A DNA stretch of 64,000 bases, taken from positions 372,001 through 436,000 of the forward strand of contig SADC01001324.1 in NCBI GenBank assembly GCA_004194705.1. Direction: 5' to 3'. The translations under genes and the position numbers were made by a program. The stretch is from Ditylenchus dipsaci (taxonomy: Eukaryota > Nematoda > Chromadorea > Rhabditida > Anguinidae). Under the pieces are notes generated by a model. That model was not told where the DNA came from. It saw only the letters and a list, made by a program, of their open reading frames with translations, and made no database searches. Below, piece by piece: positions 24,602 to 33,588 of this stretch. Position 1 is the first letter of the stretch. Every line of letters starts with the position of its first letter.

Positions 24602-25544
24602 CTAAGGGAAAAGATCCGCCAAGGGGGCTGATCTCATCTCCAAACAGTATTGCAGGATGCTGATATAGCGGATGGCTGTCCGCAGGATTTCCTGTTTGCT
24701 CATTTTTTTGTCTACTGGATAGGCTGGGATGCAATTACGAAGCTGAAATTTCTAATAGTTTTTTTTCGTATTATTACTCAATTTCAAACGTCCAATAAAA
24801 AATAGTTTTAAAAAAACTTTGAAAATTTTTGCGCTAGTATAGAAAAGCCTCCCGCCCAAAAACCTGACCTTATAAAAATTGCTGTAACTACCCTTTCAAG
24901 CAACAAATTTAGGATTAGCCCTTAGGCTTGGGGTAGGCCAGCGTACGGAAGTTGTGACTAATAAAGAGTTTGCGCACATTTTCAGGGGTCTGGGACATAA
25001 ATTTGGGTACTTTTTACTTAAGTTTTAAAAAGGCATAAGTTGGGGGAGGAGGGGGTATTCTATACTAGCGTCAAAACTTTTTACACTACGCTACTTAGAA
25101 ACTTATGAAATCCCAAAGTTGGCAACTTCGGCAAATTTAATCACAAAAGTACCAATTTTGAAAATATTTTTCTGACCCAAATTTTGATGAGTGGTATTAA
25201 ATTTTGACTTCGAACTTAAGGAAAATAACTGAAAATTGCTGCTTGCTGCATTTTTTAAAAGTTCGGTTTTTTCTAAGTTAATTTTTTATCACAAAAACAC
25301 ATAGAATAGATCTCCAAAAATACGCGCGTTTACAGAAAACTGGGAGAAAGGGTCAAACACGCCGAAAAATCATCACGGCGGATCGAGGCATATTTTTTCA
25401 AACTTGGACGAATGCACATGGAGCTAATTTTGATTAAATTAAAGGTGTGAGAGTTACTGAAAGTTTAAAAAACAAAAATACCTCAGCAAAAGCTTGTTGC
25501 ACATTGTTCTGTCGTTGGTGCTCTCGACTACCTGGAACCTTCAT
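24602..25544 (-). CDS. Minimal bHLH transcription factor, TAL/NHLH-like
   Basis: Two exons: 25544-25482 and 24742-24602, joined in phase 0. The predicted product is about 67 residues and is almost only the bHLH domain. Basic region SREHQRQNNV keeps the conserved glutamate, helix 1 is QQAFAELRNCIP, the loop has AYPVDKKMSKQE, and helix 2 is ILRTAIRYISILQYCLE. The PxDKKxSKxEILR pattern is diagnostic of the TAL/SCL/LYL/NHLH group; small members such as nematode hlh-15 have a similar layout. An in-frame TAA lies 15 bases upstream of the ATG. The 739-bp intron is filled with MITE sequence. Likely dimerises with an E protein and binds E-boxes in the nucleus. Confidence 0.8.
24830..25068. mobile_element. 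CTAGTATAGAA-ended MITE in bHLH intron
   Basis: Left end GCGCTAGTATAGAA and right complement (TTCTATACTAGCGTC). The interior holds an inverted copy of the dispersed repeat at 2880 and 8513. Confidence 0.55.
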
Positions 25545-26301
25545 TGTATAATGGTAATTTTAGGTTCAGTTTAAATAGAAAAGATAGAATGGTCTCTTAT
25601 TCGAAACAGCTCGCTTGGCTAATTTTTATAAAGGACTAAGCTAGTAGGAGCTAAAGATCAAAGCAGTTGATAACATCTTTAATTAAAATTGTTGACAAAA
25701 GTCAAGCCTTTTGCTTTTTGCAAATTGCTTGCTTGCTTGCTGCATTTTTTAAAAGTTCGGTTTTTCCTGTTGATGCTGTCATCCTTCGCTCTGGTCTAAG
25801 GTATCTTCTCTCTTTTGTTTCTTTTTTTTCAGCCCTCGGTTTAAACCTAGGGCTGAAAAAAGGAACAAAACAGAGAAGATACCTAAGACCAAAGCAAAGG
25901 ATGAGAGCATCGATTTTCCACCTTAACCCCGCCTTAACTTTTTGAAAGCTACGTTTTGAGGCAGTAATAGTGAAAAGAAAAAAAATGAAAAGTTTGAGCT
26001 TGCCTAAAAAATACCAATTTAAATATTTATGATATAAGAAAACTTTTTCTAAAACTGTTTTAAAAATGGTACACAAAATTCGTTTTATAAAGACTCCACC
26101 TTAATGTTCTGGATCAAAATTTGACCCGGTCAAGTTTCACATCAATGCCATCCTTACCGGTGACAATAGAGAACACATCTAATCAAAAAAGCTTGAAAAA
26201 GTTTTCATAGAAATTTTTCATACTCTAAAAACTTCTATTTGTCAAGAAAAGAAAATCACAATAATGTCTAGAATATACATAAAGCTGCTGGAGCGCCTAA
26301 A
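25545..26301. repeat. Palindrome pair around 25.85 kb
   Basis: The stretch at 25777-25850 (GATGCTGTCATCCTTCGCTC onward) is repeated in inverse at 25852-25912. The same arm occurs twice in tandem at 32243-32395. No gene recognised. Confidence 0.6.
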
Positions 26302-26655
26302 TTAATTGGTCGAGCCGCAACCAAATTTTTTTAGTGTATCATTTTTGTTTGCCAGTAAACCATAAGGAAGTAAAAAGAAAAGTTGGTCAGGTGGTTCAAG
26401 TTCTTTTTTAACCAGGAAATAATCTTTCCATTTGAACAGTTGGTCCTGCAGAAATTGCCCCAGGTGGTAGGTAGACACAACAAACATAGACCTAATAAGA
26501 GAACAAACACAGTTGATCATCAGTTAGTGCCATTTGATTTTTAAAAAAGAAGGAGAAATAAGTTATTTTAAATTCACTTGCTGCCTGGTTGTCTGTCTAC
26601 AATAATGGTTGTGATGTCATTTATGGGCTCCAAGGTATCAAAGTACTTTTTCTTT
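26302..26655 (-). CDS. 3' exons of an unrecognised gene
   Basis: Two minus-strand exons, about 26651-26578 and 26491-26302, join in phase and end at TAA. They encode YFDTLEPINDITTIIVDRQ, then FVVSTYHLGQFLQDQLF and PPDQLFFLLPYGLL. Acceptors (ATAAAG, TTATTAG) and a donor (GTGAAT) are present. Composition is protein-like but I recognise no family. The MULE at 26682-31782 sits about 30 bases 5' of the first exon, so it may interrupt this gene's intron. Upstream exons beyond 31.8 kb were not identified. Confidence 0.45.
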
Positions 26656-26689
26656 ATAAAAATGAATCAAATCGTTTGTGAGGAGTTGG

Positions 26690-26830
26690 GAAAAAAGAGC
26701 AGCGAAAAAAGCGCAGGAGAAAAAGCGCAGTGGAAAAAAGCGCAGCGGAAAAAAGCGCAGGGAAAAAAGCGCAGGGTAAAAAGCGCAGGGAAAAAAGAGC
26801 AGGGAAAAAAGCGCATTGTACGAAAGCGCA
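26690..26830. repeat. Left terminal array, GCGCAGGGAAAAAA words
   Basis: About ten units of 13-14 bases, with core GCGCAG (variants GAGCAG) and an A run. Mirrored by the right array. Probably transposase binding sites, by analogy with repeated motifs in other MULE ends. Confidence 0.8.
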
Positions 26831-27011
26831 GAATCTCTCATTCTGCTTTAATAATTGATCGTGATCACCCAGCTACTCTAAACGCTCCAGAACATTCCAG
26901 AAGTTTTCTCAATTTGTGTTAAACAGGAATGAAGAAAGTTTTATTAAGAAGTAAATGAACCAACAACAGATCTAACAACAAACGATAGGTGCGGCTAACA
27001 GCAACAATACA

Positions 27012-30000
27012 TTAATCAGACTCTTCGACAATTTCTTCAACAAATTCTTCATTTTCGACCTGCTCAACCACCGGCTCACCTTCTTCTTCAGGCTCCGCCA
27101 CGAATTGACTGGATAAATGTCGTTGGACTCGGCGAAGGAATTGAATGCGATTGCGATAGCCCACAGCAACCAGTGAGTAGCGTTCCACGATTGCTTTGAT
27201 TTGTTCATCAGCCTTGACCACAGCTTTCTTTCTGGCGTTTCGCACTGGGTCTCTCGGATTGGCGGCATGTCTGAAAGTAAACTATAAGATTGAACTATAG
27301 AAACTATAGAGTTAAAGGGGCATGCCCGCGCCCGACACGGTGAAATTTGAATTTCCAAAAGGCGGGACCACTTTAATGCGTGAGACCAAAAAAATTCAAA
27401 TTCAAATTGTCATTTGTAATGTATTTGCTGCGGTATATCAGACGTGTGCTACGAAATTCTCACGCTCATTCTATTATCCTGCTTTGTCACAGCCGAGATA
27501 TAAAAAAGTACACTACAGTCGACTCCCTCTATAACGAACACCCTAAGACCGGTCTTAGGCGTTGGTTATGGAGGGAGTTCGTCATAGAGGGAGTCTGTTG
27601 TAGGGGCCTTTTTAGGGCAAATCCAACCAAACTAAAAAAATCGTTCGTTATAGAGGGAGTCGACTGTATCCGACATTATCACGCTTCAAATGTCTTTATT
27701 AGCTTCTATCTAGTGTTGGAAGTAGGGATTCATGCGAGAAACAGAGTGACAAAGTTTTTATTTTTTTTAGTTCGAGGTGAAACTGCAGTGGAACCAAGAA
27801 AATTTAGGTGAGTTGATCAAGAAAGCGAGAGCCAGAGAGAAGTCGACCCAAGAACGATAAACCGAAATTTTCGGAACTTTTCTGCTCGGCCTCAAAAACT
27901 TCTTCAAACTACTACTTCTCAGTAACAAAGAACTCCGAGTTGTACATAGTACAGTCGAACCTGGATATAAGAGCACACCGATAAAAAAGCACCCTTATTA
28001 TGAGAGCACCTTGGTCCGTCGTCGAGGGGAGCTTTTATGTTAAAAGTCACTCTCAATATAAGAGTACCTCTGATACAAGAGCATCTTTGATCGATCGCGA
28101 TTGGTGCTCTTTCCAGGTTCTATACAAGTTCGACTGCACCATATTTCCTCTGATGAACACCCTCCCCAATATCCTGTCTTTTTTCATTTTTTGTGCTTTT
28201 AGCACTTTTTGGGTTTTGATACCTTAGCATGCTACGTACGAAAATTTAGCTCAGTTCTCCAGCTAGATTTGCTATCTGACATACCTTGGTGTCAATACCT
28301 AAAGGTGAGTCGAAAATGCTACAAATAAACGAAGAAAATAACGAATTTTGGGAGGACGTTTATAAGAGAACGTACGGTATAATGTGTTGAATATTGTTGT
28401 ATTTCTCCTGTCCGACCATCGAACACCTTCGCATATCTCAACTTACATATCGAAGAAGACAGCACGACTTTTGTCTGTGACAGGCGACATAGTGTCTTTG
28501 AAAACCCTGAACTCGTTCTAAATCATTCTACAAATGCTTTATTTTAGAATTTGATAGCGGTTGGTATCCGGCTATCCATTCTTATCTTATTCGCTAACTT
28601 ATTGGCAGCTTAACTCATGCTGTGTCTAGCATACCCAAACAATGGGCAGCAATATTGAAATTTAAATTGCAATGATTGATTTTTTCGAGCGCACCCAAAC
28701 CATGACAATTTGCAAATCGGAAAGTTTCTTACAAAGGAGCAAGCGACAACTTTATTCCACTAATCACAATAACAACAGAAAATTTCAAACACATTGTCTT
28801 TATAATGTTTTTAATCCTGTCGGTCTTGATTGTCTTCACGTTGACTTTGTCCTTGCTGATTGTGTAGATGACGGCACCCCAACCGGAACATATGTTGCGA
28901 TCCAAAGCCGAGAGAAGAACCTGAGAAGTGGCTTCGAACAGCTCATCCGGATTCATCTCCTTACGCCAGAAAGCTAAAATAAATGAAATGCTTGTAGATG
29001 TCTTGAAAAAATACCTTCAGCAACCGCGAGACAAGATTCGGCAGCAGTACCCGTCGCAAGGAAGTCCTCTGGGCGAGATTCGCAACCAATAGAGTCCATA
29101 GAAGAGATGAAAGGCTTGTTCGTGACGGGATCCAGACCAGCGATCAATGGCTCGACGAAGAACGAACCAAAACGACGGCTATAGAGCAAATTGGAAAGCA
29201 ATGTAGAGACCACCTGGAAGCAGTTGAGTTTAGATGAATGAACACTACAAATGACCTGAGGCTTGATTCTGCGATTCTCATTCAACTCATAGAGGCTTTT
29301 CTGCACAATGACTTTGTCGAGGACAGTTTTCGCATCAGAGTGGAAACCCGTCAGGCCAAGATAGATCTTGTCATCGATTTTATGCACCTTAGTGAGGCGA
29401 AAGTCATACACGGAAGTATAAAAATTATCTAACCTTCTTCACATTGGTCGCAACCGTAAGCATTTGTTCACCGAGTCGAAGATCACTTCCAATGCAAACA
29501 CATTCCTGTCCTGTCATGGCCACAAGTGTCCCACCGTTGTACGACATAATAGACATCTTGAACACTTTTGAGAGTCTTTCAGAAAATCTAAAAAATTTAG
29601 ATAAGCTAAACCATGACCACGAATTTCTGGAAAAGAGACAAAAATATATAAAATTCGGGCGCTACTGTAATATACCCCCCCCCCAAAAACCGACTTTTTT
29701 AGGGATGGTCAAAAACCATTTTTACACAATAATTTCGCCATAAAAGGACCAGAAAAGAAATTTAAATGGGATTGTGGGCTGTATTGTGAGGGAAATATGA
29801 CAGTAGCGTCAAAATTCGCATGAGGATTGCGTAGCACACGTCTGATATACCGCAGCCAATACATTACAAATGACAATTTGAATTTGAATTTTTTTGGTCT
29901 CACGCATTAAAGTGGTCCCCGCCTTTTGGAAATTCAAATTTCACCGTGTCGGGCACGGGCATGCCCCTTTAACTATAAGATATCAAACAGTTACCGAACA

Positions 30001-31556
30001 TCGAGCTGTCTTGTTAAAGATTCCTCCTCCTTTAGCTGCATGATGAAGTAGCTGAGCGGCATTGAACTTTTCTGGAACCTCTTGTTAAACTGGTAGTGCC
30101 ATCCTTCAATTGCATTGTTGGTTCTTGGAGCATCGGCAAGAACGGCTTGGCAGCAATTCCACAAAGCAATCGGATAGAGCGGCGGAACTTCCATGTTATT
30201 GATGTCACTGCGGCGCACATAGGTCTGTTCAATGTACTTAAGATATTCTAAAAAAAAATAATTACAACTTAAAACAAATCCTGAAAGTAACCCTTCAACG
30301 GCGCTTTCTTCTGCTCCACGATTGTTCCATCATCCATTTTCAGCTGCAGAGCGGCCACCAATTCATCAAATCCACTGCTAACTTCTTCTTGAGGCAAAAA
30401 GGCGAGTGCGCTGAAACTGCGGATCAAAGACTTGACTTCTGCGTTGGCATATAGTTCGATCAGACCCTTCTTTTGGAGATTCTTGAAAAGGCTTTGACCC
30501 AGATGAAACAAGCAGTAGTTGATGACCAGTGCCGGAAACCTTTCTTGCAAAACTTTAGCTGGCGATCTTTCAAAATCTGCAAATATGGTTAAGCCTGCTT
30601 AAGCTAATTTAACTACTAACCTGTCATAAAAGCCTCAGGGAGAATTGCTGGACGACGGCTGAATAGAGCATCAAACGCGCGCTTGTACATATCTTCGGTT
30701 TCCCTGAACTTGAAACATGGTTTATAAAAAAAATAAAGACTACTGACCTGGCAAAAGAAAGAAAGCAGCCGGCAGTGATGACTCACCCTCGAAGACGTTA
30801 TTGTGTAGAGCTGCTTGAAGTATTTCGGACACGAGAAGAAGGTACCATCTCCGCTCCACTTGGATCGCTGTTCAAGTAGGCGAAGTCCGTATTCCGAGGC
30901 AAATATGAGAATCGTAGGCTTGTTTGGTTCTGCCACCCGCGAGTCGTAGATCAAGAAAAGCCCTAAATTATATTGTTGCATAACTGCTGGAACTAAAATG
31001 AGTTACCTCCAATGGCAGTCGTTTGAAATTCTCGGCTCAGGATCATAAGCTCAGGCACTCTGTCAACGGCGGCTCCTCCAATTGGCTTGCGGGCATTCGT
31101 GATAGTTTTCTTGATGTTTGAATCCTAGAAATGGGAATAGCTACAAGTAAATGTAAATAAAACCAACCTTCGGGAAAGCTTCAGTCTCCAGATCACTCAG
31201 TCCTTGCTTTGATGCGATCATGATGGCTTGCGACGAGAGAGCGGGATTGTCCTTGGCCGACCGTTTGACTGCTGTCATCTTTTGCTTGACCTGGAAAGAA
31301 AACAAGAGAATAAATGCTGAAAGTAACAAAATCTTACCCTGATTGTTGTTGGAGAAGGCACGCAAAACGCTGGATTGTGATGCTTCCTTTCCACAAGATT
31401 GATTTTTGATCCCACAGATGATTGTGCTCCGCCAGTGCATCCCTTCTTTGCGCAGCGCCAGAATTGAAGAGTTCCATCAGCGCTCTGTCCAGCCATTCTC
31501 ATCAAATATTGCCCACAGGAAGCCATCGATTTGCCTTTGTTTGACTGCATTTCCAT
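27012..31556 (-). CDS. MULE transposase with FLYWCH zinc finger
   Basis: Exons: 31556-31339, 31290-31168, 31124-31007, 30962-30748, 30708-30621, 30576-30292, 30247-29995 and 27270-27012. The ATG directly follows TTTTTCAG, a trans-splice-like acceptor. Exon 1 has a FLYWCH finger: FWRCAKKGCTGG with C, C and later KHHNPAFC. The MULE core has WSGDGTFFSCPKYFKQLYTI (first catalytic Asp), LPAAFFLLP, DFERSPAKVLQERFP with CLFHLGQSLF (second Asp region), and APRTNNAIEGWH (third acidic residue). The last exon gives a basic stretch, RIQFLRRVQRHL, and an acidic tail. One-base slips are seen near 30795 and at the 30748/30708 junction. Otherwise splice sites and frames fit, so it may be active. The 2.7-kb last intron hosts PSMB3. 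Confidence 0.9.
27311..27461. repeat. Inverted repeat left of PSMB3
   Basis: About 150 bases starting GTTAAAGGGGCATGCCCG pair with 29826-29973 in inverse orientation. The outer ends resemble the TTTAAAG/GGCATGCC MITE family. Flanks (ACTATAGA left, TATAAGAT right) are similar but not an exact duplication. Confidence 0.8.
27516..27666. mobile_element. pogo-like MITE
   Basis: Ends CAGTCGACTCCCTCTATAAC and the complementary right end are flanked by TA at 27514-27515 and 27667-27668. Nested in the MULE intron. Confidence 0.8.
27952..28137. mobile_element. pogo-like MITE, decayed right edge
   Basis: The left end CAGTCGAACCTGGATATAAG follows TA. The right end is complementary (AAGTTCGACTG) but is followed by CA. 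Internal AGAGCACC words repeat. Confidence 0.65.
28729..29556 (-). CDS. PSMB3: Proteasome subunit beta type-3
   Basis: A structural, non-catalytic beta subunit of the 20S core, in cytosol and nucleus. Exons: 29556-29434, 29387-29256, 29213-29015 and 28973-28729; introns are 46, 42 and 41 bases. The start reads MSIMSYNGGTLVAM, almost the family N-terminus, with no Thr1 as expected for beta-3. LYELNENRRIKP, LLYSRRFGSFFVEPLIAGLD, PFISSMDSIGC and DFLATGTAAE follow; the last exon has MNPDELFEATSQVLLSALDR and SGWGAVIYTI. All introns keep frame. After KTIKTDRIKN the frame runs on for about 25 hydrophobic residues where the family normally stops, which may be a one-base slip. The gene is in the last intron of the MULE transposase gene, same strand, between inverted repeats. 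Confidence 0.93.
29660..29815. mobile_element. GCGCTACTGTAATATACCC MITE
   Basis: The left end GGCGCTACTGTAATATACCC is complementary to the right end (ATATGACAGTAGCGTC). Related ends occur at 57030-57295. It lies just 5' of PSMB3 and adjoins the inverted repeat. Confidence 0.6.
29826..29973. repeat. Inverted repeat right of PSMB3
   Basis: Partner of 27311-27461. It ends GGGCATGCCCCTTTAAC and lies 21 bases from the transposase exon at 29995. Confidence 0.8.
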
Positions 31557-31609
31557 CTGAAAAACATGAGCAAACAAACAATAATAATAACAATAATAAT
31601 AATTTTTCC

Positions 31610-31780
31610 CTGCGCTTATTTCCCTGCGCTTATTTCCCTGCGCTTATTTCCCTGCGCTTTTTTCGCTGCGCTTTTTTCGCTGCGCTTTTTTCGCTGCGCT
31701 TTTTCCCTGCGCTTTCTTCCCTGCGCTTTTTTCGCTGCGCTTTTTCCCTGCGCTTTTTTCGCTGCGCTTTTTTCCGGGCA
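31610..31780. repeat. Right terminal array, TTTTTTCCCTGCGC words
   Basis: About twelve units with core CTGCGC and TTTTCCC or TTTTTCG spacers. Inverted partner of 26690-26830. Successive units alternate CCCTGCGC and CGCTGCGC in blocks. Confidence 0.8.
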
Positions 31781-31928
31781 CCGTTTGTGAAGCTAACTTT
31801 CGAGAGCGGTTAAAATCACGAAGAGATTTATTAAAGTTCAGTACAGTCGATTCTCAACTCTCTTTTTAGGGACCGTTGCATACAATCAGGTCTCGATATA
31901 GTGACACTCCTCGAGACCGGCGCTAGGT

Positions 31929-32785
31929 GTCGGGCGGCGGTAAATTCGTCCCGGTAAATTCGTCCCCAGGTAAATTCGTCCCCAAAACCGCCAATTCAAA
32001 AATTTCGAGCAGGTTCGAATCCTGGTAGTAGCAAATATTTTTCTAACTTAGAATAAATCGGGTTTGTTAGAACCAAAATTACGACTTTACCCACCCCAAC
32101 CCCAATACCTTGAGTAGGTGCCTCATGGTCAGGTGAACAGACAATACATATTTTATATATTTTTTACTTTTTCGGGCCTTAAAACCTGTTTGATGGACTA
32201 ATTCGGACATGCTGAAGATGGTTTGATAGTGCTAAAATGCCGTTATGCTGTCATCCTTCGCTCTGGCCTTAGGTATCTTCTCTCTTTTGTTCCTTTTTTT
32301 TTCAGCTCTCGGTTTAAAGTCATGATGCTGTCATCCTTCGCTCTGGTCTAAGGTATCTTCTCTCTTTTGTTCCTTTTTTTTTCAGCCCTTGGTTTAACGA
32401 CTACCTGGGTACAACAAAACCAAGTGGTCGTCCACTTGGAGCAAAAAAAATTTACATTTTCATGTTCCAAAATCTGTTTTTTGGACTGATTCGCGTATGC
32501 TGAAGATGGTTTGAAAATAGTAAAATGAGGTTTTGTATGGTATTTCTTGAGTATTGGGCAATAATTTATTTTACCAAAACTCGATTTTACCAAAACTCAA
32601 AAAATACTCGAGAAAACGGTGTTTTACTACTGTCAAACCCTCTTCAGCATGTCTGAATTAGTCCACAAAATACGTTTTGAAACGTGAAAAACGTGAAAAA
32701 AAATTTGCTCTAAGTGGACGACCACTTGGTTTGGTTGGTTCATACGGAAAAATTTAAATTCCTGCGAAATTTATAGAGGTTCAAT
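31929..32785. mobile_element. GTAAATTCGTCCC array element with nested repeats
   Basis: The left end GGGCGGCGGTAAATTCGTCC carries three GGTAAATTCGTCCC words; the right end ends AATTTATCGCCGCCC near 32783. Inside are two tandem copies of the CATCCTTCGCTCTGG repeat (32243-32395) and a CCAAGTGGTCGTCC foldback (about 32413-32740). No target duplication found. It adjoins a pogo-like end (TACAGTCGATTCTCAAC) at 31841. Confidence 0.5.
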
Positions 32786-32937
32786 TTATCGCCGCCCGTA
32801 CCCAGCTGATGCTCTTCCTTCCCACATTCGGCTTTACTAAGACTATATGTTTCTTTAACACGAAAAAAATGTGTTTCCTACTGATTGGATTCGAACCGGA
32901 CTGACCCTTATTGATCACCATAGCTTATGCTGTAAGA

Positions 32938-33145
32938 CAGGGCTGCCAGATTTTTTTTCAAAAGTAAGGACATTTGCTCAAGATAAGGACATTTTTGGGT
33001 ATTTTTGCAAATTTGATATTTTATCCAGTGCTCATCGCTCTTTTGCTGTCAAAAAAAGAATTTGACTGAAAATTTCAAACAAAAATAAGATTTGGAATCC
33101 CAAAATAAGGACAAATCTTATTAATAATGACGTCTGGCAACCCTG
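32938..33145. mobile_element. Short hAT MITE, perfect 8-bp TSD
   Basis: CTGTAAGA at 32930-32937 and 33146-33153 flanks ends CAGGGCTGCCAGA and TCTGGCAACCCTG. 208 bp with no coding sequence. Confidence 0.88.
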
Positions 33146-33153
33146 CTGTAAGA

Positions 33154-33588
33154 CCAAGTACACTTGATTCAGAATATACTTAATTCTGCTTTATGGGCAC
33201 AATTTTTTAAATATTTTCTTCAAACCTAAGATCTAGATCTAAATTTTGTCAAAAAAAAGAAATAAAAACAATCTTTACCCTTATAAGGTTTAAATTAAAA
33301 ATATATCTTCACTTGTCTATTTGACTAAAACAGCTATAAATTTGTGTCGTTCACTAGAAAATAAACCTAAACAATATTTTAAAAGCGAAAATTTTCCCAA
33401 ATTTTTGGTTGTAATTTTTTTAAAGTTCGGCCATTAATGGGTCAAAATTATAGGTGGTTAAGGTACCACCATGCACCGCACACATTTTCTGATATATAAC
33501 ACCGCTTGATGATTAAACGTGCCGCATTTAATAAAATTATTTCATATCTCTGTCAAATTTTCATATCTCGTTGAAATTTGCTTTTCAG
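33154..33588. other. Upstream of the DUF229 exon, nothing seen
   Basis: AT-rich. It must hold or lead to the first DUF229 exon, since the exon at 33589 begins after an acceptor, but no ATG exon was recognised. Confidence 0.4.

Larger units (their letters stand above)
26682..31782. mobile_element. Complete Mutator-like element (MULE) carrying a proteasome gene
   Basis: The target duplication GTTTGTGA is exact at 26674-26681 and 31783-31790. Termini are GGAGTTGGGAAAAAAG on the left and the complement of GGTGCCCGGAAAAAAG on the right. Inside each end is an array of GCGCAGGGAAAAAA words (26690-26830 and 31610-31780, inverted). The body encodes an apparently full transposase with FLYWCH and MULE domains on the minus strand. 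Its last intron contains a complete proteasome beta-3 gene. Total length is 5101 bp. It is the only element in the window with a near-intact transposase. Confidence 0.9.

Noticed and set aside
26638..26841. Open frames rich in SLRFFPLRFF across the MULE ends
   Set aside because: They are translations of the GCGCAGGGAAAAAA array.
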